The notes: generated by a model from the letters alone, not told the origin. A stretch of DNA of 22,274 nt from Candidatus Iainarchaeum sp. (GCA_026396975.1 JAPLVT010000013.1:1-22274); one strand, 5' to 3'. Positions 5,975 through 13,773 are shown, counted from the first letter of the stretch. Program-made: numbers and translations.

Positions 5975-7246
5975 ATGCGTTCGATTTCTTTCACTGGTTT
6001 GGGCGGCTGCAACGAGGTCGGAAGGAGCAGTTTTCTTGTCGACTTCGGGGAAAAAGTGCTGCTCGAAAGGGGCATAAAGCTCGGGCCAAACGGCAGCGAG
6101 TACCCTATGCCGCTTGAGACCCATGTCGCGGCCGCGATAATCAGCCACGCCCACTTGGACCACAGCGGCACGCTGCCGCATCTTTTCGCCGAGGGGAACG
6201 TGCTCAGCTATATGACAGCGCCAACGCTTGACATCAGCAGAATATTGTGGTTTGATTCGCTGCAGATTGCGGGCAGCGAGAGCGAGAATGTTCCCTTCAG
6301 CAAGGAGATGATTGAGTCTGCCGCGCGCTTCACATTGCCTGTTTCCTACGGGCGGAAGCTTGATATCGCGAAGAACTGCAGCATGCGTTTTTTTGACGCC
6401 GGCCACATCAGCGGCAGCGCAATGGTCAGGCTGCAGATCGGCGACAAGAGCGTGCTTTACACCGGAGATTTCAAGGTTGAGGAAACACGCTTGTACAAGG
6501 GCGCGGACATGGATGTGGGCGATGTCGATTATTTGGTTATGGAAGCCACTTACGGCGACAGGAACCATCCGCCGAGGAAGGAGTGCGAAAAATTGTTTAT
6601 TGACGAGGTGAAAGCCACGATTGACAGGGGCGGCTGGGCGATTGTGCCGGCTTTCGCAGTCGGCAGGAGCCAGGAGATAATAGATGTGCTGTGCGAGTAC
6701 AAAATTGACGTGCCGATTTATTTGGATGGAATGGGCCAGAAGGCGGCTCTTTCAATGATGAAATACCCCGACAATTTGAAGAACCCGCGTTTTTTGCAGA
6801 AGGCGCTGAAGAAAGCCATCTGGGTCAAGAGCAACAGCGTTCGGGCGAAGGCCTTGAAGCAGCCGAGCGTTATTGTTACCACTGCCGGAATGGTCCAGGG
6901 CGGCCCCGTGCTGAATTATTTGAAGAAGCTGCACAACGACGAGGCGAGCTCTGTCCTGCTTACAGGCTATCAGGTCGAGGGAACAAAGGGCAGGGGGCTT
7001 ATGGAAACAAATAAATTGGAGATTGACGGAAAAGTATATTCAGTGAAAGCCAAGGTCGAGAAGTTTGACTTTTCGGCCCACGCCTCGCAGCAGGAGATGC
7101 TGCAGGCGGTAAAGAAGTGGCAGCCGGAAAAAGTGCTGTTGGTGCACGGTGACAAGGAAGTAATACAGGTTTTCAGGAACAAAATAATGGAAGAAACAGG
7201 CATTGACAGCATTGTGCCGGAAGCCGGAAAAAAGATTGATTTGTGA
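5975..7246 (+). CDS. Beta-CASP metallo-beta-lactamase RNase, aCPSF2 type
   Basis: The 423-residue protein has the metallo-beta-lactamase zinc motif HAHLDHSG (His58-His63 region), DAGHISGSAMV, GDFKVEETRL with the metal-binding Asp, MEATYGDR (beta-CASP motif A), VTTAGMVQGGP, SAHASQQEM and VLLVHGDKE (motif C). This is the full catalytic set of archaeal CPSF73-like nucleases that trim or degrade RNA. It lacks the N-terminal KH domains of aCPSF1 and has the length of aCPSF2. ATG at 5975 begins MRSISFTGLGGCNEVG, the family N-terminus; the longer frame reading back into the ferredoxin gene is spurious. A six-TM protein follows after 6 nt and NMD3 after that, so it heads an RNA and ribosome-related run. 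Confidence 0.92.
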   Translation: MRSISFTGLGGCNEVGRSSFLVDFGEKVLLERGIKLGPNGSEYPMPLETHVAAAIISHAHLDHSGTLPHLFAEGNVLSYMTAPTLDISRILWFDSLQIAGSESENVPFSKEMIESAARFTLPVSYGRKLDIAKNCSMRFFDAGHISGSAMVRLQIGDKSVLYTGDFKVEETRLYKGADMDVGDVDYLVMEATYGDRNHPPRKECEKLFIDEVKATIDRGGWAIVPAFAVGRSQEIIDVLCEYKIDVPIYLDGMGQKAALSMMKYPDNLKNPRFLQKALKKAIWVKSNSVRAKALKQPSVIVTTAGMVQGGPVLNYLKKLHNDEASSVLLTGYQVEGTKGRGLMETNKLEIDGKVYSVKAKVEKFDFSAHASQQEMLQAVKKWQPEKVLLVHGDKEVIQVFRNKIMEETGIDSIVPEAGKKIDL

Positions 7247-7252
7247 GTTGAA

Positions 7253-8080
7253 ATGAGCTTCTTGAGGGTGTTGGCCGACAGTTTTTCACTGCTTTTGATG
7301 TGCCCGCGGTTTTTTATCCCAAAAATACTGGTTTCCTTCTTTTTCTTTCCGATTATAGTGCTGCTTCCCGCTTATTTCGTGCACCTGAACGTTGTTCCGG
7401 GCGAAGCCCTGATTGAAAGGGGCGCGATAGACCTTATCGTAATAGCGCTGCAGGTGATTTTCCTCATGGTTTACACGATTGCGGTCTGCATTATAGATTC
7501 TTTTTTGACCAACCCAATGTATCCAGTGCTGGTAAAGCAGTTCTATGAGAAGAAGGAGATAAATTTCCGCAAGGCATTAATCGATGTCCTGACAAACTTT
7601 GGCACAATATTCCCGACAGTTCTCGTCTTTTCGATTCTGCTCATAATCTCAATGATGCCGTTCCTGATGATAATGGCTACCTCGTTCGTGCTGCACAGCG
7701 TTTTCCTGTTCTATCTCGCGATAGTCGTCGCGCTTGTCTCAATCTTTGTAATGTTCGTGCTGTTCTACCTTATCTACCCAGTGAGCAGCCTCGAAAAAAT
7801 CGGTTTCGCAAAAGCGATAAGGCAGACAGTGCATTCCTCCTTGAAGCACAAGAGGGAGGTCACAATGGCGTTTGCCATATCAGTACTCATAACTCTCGCA
7901 AGCTACCTGATTGCATTCGAGATTTTCGTCGGCAAAACAAATGACGTCTTTGTTACAATACTCTTTTTCAGCCTGCTAGTCCTCGCAAGATTCCTTGTCG
8001 CGGTCTTCAGCACCTACCAGCAGGTGCTGAACGCGGTTTTCTACCTGCACCTTGAAAAAGGAATCTTCCTGAAAAAATGA
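7253..8080 (+). CDS. Six-TM membrane protein of unknown function
   Basis: The 275-residue protein has six clear hydrophobic segments at about residues 21-46, 61-86, 120-150, 152-178, 203-226 and 232-258. Between them are short charged loops (YEKKEINFRKALID, SSLKHKREV). The arrangement resembles polytopic archaeal membrane proteins of the DUF4013 or glycerophosphoryl-diester-phosphodiesterase membrane-domain kind, but I cannot assign a family with confidence. It lies 6 nt after the beta-CASP RNase and 7 nt before nmd3, so the three are probably cotranscribed. No transport or catalytic signature is visible. Confidence 0.8.
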   Translation: MSFLRVLADSFSLLLMCPRFFIPKILVSFFFFPIIVLLPAYFVHLNVVPGEALIERGAIDLIVIALQVIFLMVYTIAVCIIDSFLTNPMYPVLVKQFYEKKEINFRKALIDVLTNFGTIFPTVLVFSILLIISMMPFLMIMATSFVLHSVFLFYLAIVVALVSIFVMFVLFYLIYPVSSLEKIGFAKAIRQTVHSSLKHKREVTMAFAISVLITLASYLIAFEIFVGKTNDVFVTILFFSLLVLARFLVAVFSTYQQVLNAVFYLHLEKGIFLKK

Positions 8081-8087
8081 TTTTTTT

Positions 8088-8792
8088 ATGACGGAAGGGA
8101 ATTTTTGCCCGCTTTGCGGCAAGACAAGCGGCAGGTTTGTTGGCGCGATATGCCTCGAGTGCTACCTGAAGCGGCACGAGATAGTGCAGCTGCCGGAAAA
8201 AATTCCTGTTCAGCGGTGCAAAAGGTGCGGCAAAATCAGGCTCGGCAGGAAAATGGTCATGCCCAGCAGCGAAGCGCTGCGCGAGATAGTGCAAAAGAAC
8301 CTGAAGGTAAAAGACATCGCCGATAAGGCAATCGGGATAGAGCTGTGCGAAAAAGGCGGCAGCGCATTCGAAGCGCAGGTGGCAATAAAAGGGATAGTCG
8401 GCGACGGCCCGGTGCTAATCGAGAAGCGTGCCTAGCTTCTCCCGGCACAGTTTCTTTGCGATGCCTGCATGAGGCTTTCAAGCGATTACTTCGAGGCGAC
8501 AATACAGCTGAGGGCGAAGGAAAAGGGCAGCGGAAATGTCGGCCTGGTGCTGCGTAGGCTGCAGGGCCTGATCGAAAGCCAGGGCAAGAAAAACAGCCTC
8601 GCGGCAATAACCAGGATTGTAAAGGAAAAAAACGGCGTCGATGTTTTGGTCTGCAGCAAAAAAGCCGCCTACACCGCGGTTACAGTGCTGCAAAAGGAAT
8701 TCAAGGCGGAAACAAAGATGAGCAGCACTCTTGTCGGCGTGGACAAAAGCGGCAAGCAGAAAAAAAGGTACACCTTCCTTTTGAGGGCCTGA
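8088..8792 (+). pseudogene. nmd3: NMD3 ribosome-export/assembly protein, interrupted by an in-frame TAG
   Basis: One continuous frame encodes 234 residues except for a TAG at 8433-8435. The first part (115 aa) has CPLCGK...CLECYL and CKRCGK, the NMD3 zinc ribbons. Directly after the TAG the frame continues LLPAQFLCDACMRLSSDYFEATIQLR-like sequence, the conserved NMD3 block where CDAC supplies the other half of the second zinc ribbon, then the C-terminal domain to TGA 8790-8792. The ATG at 8469 lies after CDAC and has no Shine-Dalgarno site, so the second ORF is not a good independent gene. NMD3 binds the 60S/50S subunit interface during maturation; archaeal copies have 230 or more residues. 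Amber readthrough, a recent nonsense mutation or a base-call error are all possible. Confidence 0.85.
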
Positions 8793-8836
8793 ACTTCTTC
8801 TTTAAGCGCTTTCCAGCGCGGCGGGAAAAACGTTTT

Positions 8837-9550
8837 TCATTCTGTTTCGAACTTTTTAAGTTCCGCCATTATCTCTTCGATCGGCTTTTGGGTTACAAGC
8901 AGGGGTATTTTTTCGCTTTCGGCTATTTTAATGGCCACGGGGTCAACGTTTTCCGGCGCGACCTTCCCGTGCAGCACTACCATGCCGGGCTTCATTTCAG
9001 TGCTGAACCTGCCGACCTTTACCGCGATCATCGGCGACCTGCCGTTTTCCACGAACCTGAAAATAAGCGCCCTTGCAGGAGTTTTTCCGTACATCATCAT
9101 GTACTCGTGCACTGGCACGTCGATAATGACCTTCATGCTGTCAATTATTGTATAGCCATAAATCTGCGTTTCTTCCACGCGCGCCTGGTTTGCAACAGCC
9201 GTCGCGCCGATTATTTTCGCGAAATCAGCGCCCTTTACAGCGGAAAAGAACTCGTGTGTGTCAAAAGCGCTTTCCTTTGGCGTGAAATCGTTTTCCAATT
9301 GCCTTACCACCTTTCCGCCCCTGTTCTTGTCAATTTCAATGAGCGAGTTCACAAGCCGTGACACAACGCCAATGCCGGGGCTCTGCCTCCTCCCTCCTTC
9401 GTAATCGCTGATAGTGCTGTTTGTTACCTTCAGGTGTTTCGCGAGCTCTGTCTGCGTGACGCCGAAAATTTCGCGCCATTTTTTCATGCTGCCGCCGGGG
9501 TCTTTGCTCAGGCATATTTCGCCGGCAATAGTCGTAGTCAATTTTTCCAT
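8837..9550 (-). CDS. COG1709-type helix-turn-helix transcriptional regulator
   Basis: The 237-residue protein has an XRE-like helix-turn-helix at about residues 26-57 (FGVTQTELAKHLKVTNSTIS then DYEGGRR), followed by an archaeal-specific C-terminal region of about 150 residues with mixed alpha/beta character (YGYTIIDSMKVIIDVPVHEY; KPGMVVLHGKVAPENVDP; IPLLVTQKPIEEIMAEL). This combination corresponds to COG1709, an archaeal family of predicted transcriptional regulators of unknown ligand. ATG at 9548-9550 is used; a palindromic TATA-like GCTTTAAAAGC (9572-9582) lies about 24-30 bp upstream, suggesting a leaderless transcript. It converges on nmd3 and is preceded by tRNA-Arg on the same strand. 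Confidence 0.85.
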   Translation of the reverse strand: MEKLTTTIAGEICLSKDPGGSMKKWREIFGVTQTELAKHLKVTNSTISDYEGGRRQSPGIGVVSRLVNSLIEIDKNRGGKVVRQLENDFTPKESAFDTHEFFSAVKGADFAKIIGATAVANQARVEETQIYGYTIIDSMKVIIDVPVHEYMMMYGKTPARALIFRFVENGRSPMIAVKVGRFSTEMKPGMVVLHGKVAPENVDPVAIKIAESEKIPLLVTQKPIEEIMAELKKFETE

Positions 9551-9571
9551 ACAAAAGAACTAGGAAAAACT

Positions 9572-9582
9572 GCTTTAAAAGC
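9572..9582 (-). promoter_or_regulatory. TATA-like element for the COG1709 regulator
   Basis: GCTTTAAAAGC lies 22-32 bp upstream of the minus-strand ATG at 9550. Its position matches a TATA box for a transcript starting at or very near the start codon. Confidence 0.45.
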
Positions 9583-9662
9583 GTTTCGTCAATTGTCCTT
9601 GAAAAGCGCGTATTTTTTGGCTGTTGACGAACATTTTTTTGGGTTGTGTTAAAAAGGAAAAT

Positions 9663-9815
9663 CGGGCCCGGTGGGATTTGAACCCACGGCCTTTTCCTCG
9701 CTCTAGCGCCTCCAATAACGTTATAGCCGTTTTTTCTTTTCACGAGGCTTTTCTTTTTGGAAAAAAGAAAAGGCTCTAGGAGGGAACTGCTCTGTCCAAA
9801 CTGAGCTACGGGCCC
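9663..9815 (-). tRNA. tRNA-Arg (CCU) with a 78-nt intron
   Basis: On the minus strand the acceptor GGGCCCG (9809-9815) pairs perfectly with CGGGCCC (9664-9670), leaving G73 at 9663. The D arm GCTC/GAGC and the T arm GTGGG-TTCAAAT-CCCAC are canonical. The anticodon loop reads C-T-CCT-A, giving anticodon CCU (9778-9780) for arginine. Exon 2 resumes at 9698 with A38, then GGAAA, which pairs four of five with GTTCC (27-43 would be G-A). That places an intron at 9699-9776 between positions 37 and 38. The intron contains a long hairpin (9745-9775) and a 10-bp palindrome ATAACGTTAT (9715-9724). The exact splice sites are inferred from the tRNA fold; I could not draw a clean bulge-helix-bulge motif. 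CCA is not encoded. Confidence 0.88.
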
Positions 9816-9910
9816 TTAGTAAGAATTAGGCGGGGTAATTTATTTAAATTGCTATTGGGCTGCCGCTGCTTCTGCGGCTTAAACCAGCAGTGCCAGCGAT
9901 GCCCCGTAAT

Positions 9911-10657
9911 TTATGGTTTGGCTATTTTCCAGATTAGGTTAAAGTAGCCCTTGTAGATTTTTGCGACTTCTTTGTTTTTGATGTATATTGCAAAGTATGG
10001 CTCGGCATTCCATACTGTCATTATTATTTTGTCGTTGAAAATGAACATGTCTGTCGGCGAGTGGTATTTTTTTTCGTGGAAGCGCCATTTCCCGAAAGTT
10101 GTTTCAAGGATGTCCTTTCGTTCCCTCATTGATTCGTCGTAAAGGAACCTTGATTTAACCCTGAGCCTTTTTTTCGTGTTCTGGAACTTATCGTAGTAAA
10201 CACCCATTTTTGGCTTGAACTGCCCGCCTGCAAAGGCAACATAGCTGCCGCTGTTTCTGAGCTCGTTAAGCATGTCGTCCAATACCACTTTGACTCCTTT
10301 AAAGCCCATGTAAACCCTGATGTCTGTTTCAGGAACATTCCTCTTTTTCTCCAACAACCGAATCAGGCTGCCGATTTCACCCTCCCTCAGATCTTTAAGT
10401 TCACCCTCTTTTTCTTCAATGTAATCCGCTAATCGCTGCGGATTAGATGCCTGGAAATTCTTCACCCCGTTGATTACTACAAAGGAGACCAGCCCTCTCC
10501 CAATAAGCCTGTCCAAGACCTCATAAACCCTTGGTCTGAACAAGCCTGTTTTCTTTATTATCTCGCCAGCGGGCGTGCTGCCGAGCGAAAGCAGCGCATC
10601 GTAAACCTTTATTTCGTTGGGGGTCAGACCTATTCTTGACAGAATCTCAAGGCCCAT
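9911..10657 (-). CDS. TrmB-family transcriptional regulator
   Basis: The 248-residue protein begins with a winged-helix domain of the TrmB type at about residues 5-60 (LTPNEIKVYDALLSLGSTPA, then RPRVYEVLDRLIGRGLV), followed by a coiled linker (EEKEGELKDLREGEIGSLIR) and a C-terminal effector domain (YMGFKGVKVVLDDMLNEL and so on). TrmB regulators usually sense sugars or related metabolites in archaea. It is divergently transcribed from the methyltransferase / GTP cyclohydrolase II / aldehyde dehydrogenase operon, with a palindrome between the two TATA boxes, so it most likely controls that operon and itself. The start is ATG at 10655-10657 with a TATA-like box 23-30 bp upstream. Confidence 0.88.
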   Translation of the reverse strand: MGLEILSRIGLTPNEIKVYDALLSLGSTPAGEIIKKTGLFRPRVYEVLDRLIGRGLVSFVVINGVKNFQASNPQRLADYIEEKEGELKDLREGEIGSLIRLLEKKRNVPETDIRVYMGFKGVKVVLDDMLNELRNSGSYVAFAGGQFKPKMGVYYDKFQNTKKRLRVKSRFLYDESMRERKDILETTFGKWRFHEKKYHSPTDMFIFNDKIIMTVWNAEPYFAIYIKNKEVAKIYKGYFNLIWKIAKP

Positions 10658-10679
10658 AAAAGCCAGTTGGACAGAAATG

Positions 10680-10687
10680 CTTTAATA
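10680..10687 (-). promoter_or_regulatory. TATA-like element for the TrmB regulator
   Basis: Read on the minus strand this is TATTAAAG, 23-30 bp before the regulator's ATG. It abuts the palindrome that begins at 10688, so a protein bound there would block TBP/TFB access. Confidence 0.5.
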
Positions 10688-10709
10688 TTGTACTACTGGA
10701 ACAGTACAA
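10688..10709. promoter_or_regulatory. Palindromic operator between divergent promoters
   Basis: TTGTACT (10688-10694) and AGTACAA (10703-10709) are exact complements separated by eight bases, giving a 22-bp dyad. It lies squarely between the minus-strand TATA of the TrmB gene and the plus-strand TATA-like TAATAAATAA (10711-10720). The size and symmetry suit a dimeric winged-helix regulator, and the adjacent TrmB protein is the obvious candidate ligand. Confidence 0.6.
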
Positions 10710-10710
10710 C

Positions 10711-10720
10711 TAATAAATAA
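10711..10720 (+). promoter_or_regulatory. TATA-like element for the methyltransferase operon
   Basis: TAATAAATAA lies 26-35 bp before the ATG at 10746, the distance expected for a near-leaderless transcript, and touches the palindrome ending at 10709. Confidence 0.5.
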
Positions 10721-10745
10721 GAGGCGGCGGCAACGCAATACTTTT

Positions 10746-11834
10746 ATGGCCAGAAACATCCGAAAACTACCGAAAGCAAGGGAGCCGGCAAAGGTCAGGG
10801 GTGCCCTTTATAGGCTGTATAAGGACAGGAAAGGCGCGTTTGTCAGGCTGTTCTTGGCTGAAGAGGAAGTAGCATTGGGAGATTCGGCGGCAGCGCCGTT
10901 GCTTGGGGCTAACCTGATTAGGCGTGCTTCTGGCGGCAGATACGCTGCAAATGTTAGAATTTGGAAAATTAAAGGCAAGTTCATTGTGACAGACCTCTTT
11001 ACATATACCGGCAAATTGCGGATTTATCCTGTTTTCGTTGATGAGTCTGACTTTTTGGCGCAAAATCTCTTTGTTGAAAGAGGTGACGAAGTATTAGATA
11101 TCGGTACCGGCTCGGGTGTCCAAGCAATTTGTTGCGCAGAAAAGGCCCGCATGGTTGTGGCAACCGATATCAACAGGAGAGCCCTTGCTTTTGCTGGATT
11201 CAACGCAAAACTAAACGCTGTTGATGGGAAGATAAAGTTTGTTTATTCGAACCTGTTTGAAAATTTGGGAAAAAAGAGGTTTGATTTGATTGTTTCCAAC
11301 CCGCCTTTCATGCCTGTGCCGCAGGAGAAAAGCTGGTTCTTGCATGGCAGTGCGGGATACGACGGTCTTGATGTGGTCAGGAGGATTCTAAAGGATTCAA
11401 AAAAGCATTTGAAGCCGAAGGGAAGGTTGCAGATAATAACCCATTCCTTCGGCAGTTTGGAAAAAATCCAGGCGCTGGAATTTGTAAAGAAATATTTTCC
11501 AGAAAGCAGGGTTCAGGTGATTCATGTGCTATCACCGAAAAGGGTTGGGGTGGAAAAATATTTTGCGGTGTTCTCTGATTCCGAAGGCTTTGATGATTGG
11601 AAAAAATTCCTCGAAAAAAACTGGCTGGATTACCTGTACAGGGTTGTAATCAATATTTTTCCTGCCAAAAAGTTTTGTTTGGAAGAGATTCAGAACGGCA
11701 AACTCAGGTTTTTTCTGCACGAGAGCTTCAACCAAAAGCCTTTCATGGTCAGCCCGTACTATTCCGGGGGCTGGAGTGAGATGATCAGGCGCTATGGTGA
11801 CACGTCGGCGTTCTTTAGGGGTGAAAAGCCATGA
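10746..11834 (+). CDS. HemK/PrmC-like SAM-dependent methyltransferase with extra N- and C-terminal regions
   Basis: The 362-residue protein has a class I methyltransferase core: SAM motif VLDIGTGSGVQ (about residues 116-126), acidic motif VVATDINRRAL, and the NPPF motif (about 183-188) in VSNPPFMPVP. NPP(F/Y) is the hallmark of N-methyltransferases acting on amide or exocyclic amino nitrogens. About 110 residues precede the core (LYRLYKDRKGAFVRLF...) and about 130 follow it, so it is not a standard PrmC. It is the first gene of an operon whose next gene overlaps it by 4 bases. A neighbouring GTP cyclohydrolase II homologue suggests the substrate may be a small GTP-derived molecule, but a protein or nucleic-acid substrate cannot be excluded. 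Confidence 0.85.
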   Translation: MARNIRKLPKAREPAKVRGALYRLYKDRKGAFVRLFLAEEEVALGDSAAAPLLGANLIRRASGGRYAANVRIWKIKGKFIVTDLFTYTGKLRIYPVFVDESDFLAQNLFVERGDEVLDIGTGSGVQAICCAEKARMVVATDINRRALAFAGFNAKLNAVDGKIKFVYSNLFENLGKKRFDLIVSNPPFMPVPQEKSWFLHGSAGYDGLDVVRRILKDSKKHLKPKGRLQIITHSFGSLEKIQALEFVKKYFPESRVQVIHVLSPKRVGVEKYFAVFSDSEGFDDWKKFLEKNWLDYLYRVVINIFPAKKFCLEEIQNGKLRFFLHESFNQKPFMVSPYYSGGWSEMIRRYGDTSAFFRGEKP

Positions 11835-12442
11835 AAAAGTTCAAGAAAATAGGCCCTTTTAGATTGCCCGCGATGCTTTCGACCGGCGCTGTGGAGGAAT
11901 TTAAGCTTTTTTTCTACAGCTTTGGCAGCGAGGCGTTCTATGTTTTGGTGAAAGGAGAGGTGACTGGCAAGGAAAACGTTCTGGTTAGAGTTCACTCCGC
12001 GTGCTCTTTCGGCCATGTTTTCCATTCGCAGCGCTGCGATTGCTGGGAGCAGCTGGGCAGGGCAATGCAGCTAATTGCAAAAGAAGGCGGCATTCTTATT
12101 TACGCGTGGGGCCACGAAGGCAGGGCCGTTGGCTTTGAAAATCACGTAAGGGTTTACATGAAGCAGGACGAGGGCTTTGACACTGTTGATTCTTATCTTG
12201 AACTCGGGCTGCCGATAGACAAGAGGGACTATTCTTTGTGCGCGGCAATTTTGAAAGATTTCAAAATTGGCAAAATCAGGTTGCTCACGAACAATCCGAG
12301 AAAAATAACTGGCTTGGAGCGCCAAGGAATCCAGGTCAGCAGAGTGCCTCTTATGGTTAAGTTGAGCGAATTCAACGAATCACAGATTAAGGCTAAAAGG
12401 GAAAAACTGGGGCACCTGTATGAGCCGGAGGGATTGGAATGA
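11831..12442 (+). CDS. GTP cyclohydrolase II-like protein (RibA family)
   Basis: The 203-residue protein aligns throughout with bacterial RibA. It has RVHSACSFGHVFHSQRCDC with the three zinc cysteines (Cys58, Cys69, Cys71), HEGRAVGFENHVRVYMKQ with the conserved Tyr109, GFDTVD, DKRDYSLCA (Asp130, Arg132) and LLTNNPRKI. RibA opens GTP, releasing formate and pyrophosphate, the first step to riboflavin in bacteria; archaea generally use the unrelated GCH III. Several usually strong positions differ: HSEC-type to HSAC, GD to GH, EGR-IGL-K to EGRAVGFENH, and TVEAN to TVDSY, so substrate or product may be altered. It overlaps the methyltransferase and the aldehyde dehydrogenase by 4 bases each (ATGA), has a GGGGTGA Shine-Dalgarno site, and is probably translationally coupled. 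Confidence 0.88.
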   Translation: MKKFKKIGPFRLPAMLSTGAVEEFKLFFYSFGSEAFYVLVKGEVTGKENVLVRVHSACSFGHVFHSQRCDCWEQLGRAMQLIAKEGGILIYAWGHEGRAVGFENHVRVYMKQDEGFDTVDSYLELGLPIDKRDYSLCAAILKDFKIGKIRLLTNNPRKITGLERQGIQVSRVPLMVKLSEFNESQIKAKREKLGHLYEPEGLE

Positions 12443-13767
12443 AAAAGCTGCGCGTAATTAACCCTGCGACTGAAGAAGTGCTAAAGGAACTGCCTGTTGC
12501 AGACAAAAAAGAGGTTCATTCGAAAGTTTCACTGGCAAGGAGCGCGCAGAAGGATTGGAGATTGCTCCCCTATAATAAGCGCGCCCGATATTTAAGAAGA
12601 TTCAATTCGCTTGTAAAGGAAAATAGAATCTCCATTGCAAGAATGATCCATCTGGAAATGGGCAAGCCCATGCATGAAGCACTTTCCGAGGTGGAAAGGG
12701 CGATTGAAAACACAATTTGGTTCATAAAAAATGTTGATAAAGAACTAAAACCAAAAAGAATGCCTGGAAACGCCTTGCTGGTGAAAGAGCCAATAGGCAT
12801 TGTTGCAGCCATTACCCCATGGAACCTTCCATTTATGATTCCCTTATGGATTATTCCGCCCGCGCTTTTGGCAGGCAACACAGTTGTTTTCAAGCCAAGC
12901 GAGCTTTCGCCTTTGGTCGGAATGAAAATAGTTGAACTATTCAGCAGGGCAGGGCTGCCAAACGGCTGCTTGAACCTACTGCTTGGCGCTGGTGCGGTTG
13001 GAAAAGAATTGGTGAAAAGCGATGTCGGCATGGTTGCTTTTGTCGGAAGCCAGAAAGCAGGAAAAGCCGTGATGAAAAATGCCTCATACAAGCTACATAA
13101 GCTTGCCCTAGAACTAGGAGGCAAAGACCCGCTAATCGTTTGCAATGATGCAGACCTTAAAAAAGCAGCAAAGGATACTGTCAAAGGGGCGTTGCTAAAT
13201 TGCGGCCAACTATGCGCCTCTGTCGAAAGGATTTACATTGAAAAAAACGCCTATGCACCCTTCCTCGCATCCGTGCTTAGGGAGGTAAAATCATACGGCG
13301 AGCTAGGGCCGCTTTCAAACCGAACGCTGCTAAAAACAGTCAGATCCCATTTGAACGATGCTCTACGAAAAGGGGCAAAGATTCTGCTTGGCGGCAAAAA
13401 AATCCTGGGAAAAGGGTATTATTTTGAGCCTACAGTAATCGTTGGCGTGGACCATTCTATGAAAATAATGAATGAAGAAACATCTGGTCCAATCGTTGCA
13501 ATAATGAAAGTCGATGATGTTAACCAAGCAATACGGCTTTCAAACTCCCTTCATTTCGGATTGTGCGCTTCCATCTACTCTAAAAATAAAAGAAAAGCAA
13601 AGAAAATTGCAGGGCAGCTGCAGGCCGGCACTGTTTGCATTAATTGCACGCCAAAAAGCAGGGCAGCGCTTCCATGGGGCGGCGTGAAACAAAGCGGCTT
13701 TGGGAGAATGCTCTCGCAGCAGGGAATAAACGAATTCTTGGAAACAAAAGCCATTCAGTTCAGCTAA
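12439..13767 (+). CDS. Aldehyde dehydrogenase (succinate-semialdehyde dehydrogenase-like)
   Basis: The 442-residue protein has the NAD(P)-binding and catalytic features of the family: ITPWNLPFM, FKPSELSP, the general base Glu225 in LELGGKDP, and the nucleophile Cys259 in NCGQLCAS, with the usual 34-residue separation. EETSGPIV and PWGGVKQSGFGR close the domain. The length fits the compact SSADH/GabD-like group. It oxidises an aldehyde to a carboxylate; the aldehyde is unknown. It is the last gene of the TrmB-controlled operon, starting at an ATGA overlap after GGAGG. Its codons look more A/T-rich than flanking genes (many AAA and ATA runs), which could reflect horizontal acquisition of the operon; this is a visual impression, not a calculation. 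Confidence 0.9.
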   Translation: MKKLRVINPATEEVLKELPVADKKEVHSKVSLARSAQKDWRLLPYNKRARYLRRFNSLVKENRISIARMIHLEMGKPMHEALSEVERAIENTIWFIKNVDKELKPKRMPGNALLVKEPIGIVAAITPWNLPFMIPLWIIPPALLAGNTVVFKPSELSPLVGMKIVELFSRAGLPNGCLNLLLGAGAVGKELVKSDVGMVAFVGSQKAGKAVMKNASYKLHKLALELGGKDPLIVCNDADLKKAAKDTVKGALLNCGQLCASVERIYIEKNAYAPFLASVLREVKSYGELGPLSNRTLLKTVRSHLNDALRKGAKILLGGKKILGKGYYFEPTVIVGVDHSMKIMNEETSGPIVAIMKVDDVNQAIRLSNSLHFGLCASIYSKNKRKAKKIAGQLQAGTVCINCTPKSRAALPWGGVKQSGFGRMLSQQGINEFLETKAIQFS

Positions 13768-13773
13768 ACTTTT

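Noticed and set aside
8469..8792. Second half of NMD3 as an independent gene
   Set aside because: Its ATG follows the conserved CDAC motif, lacks a Shine-Dalgarno site, and would leave the zinc ribbon incomplete.
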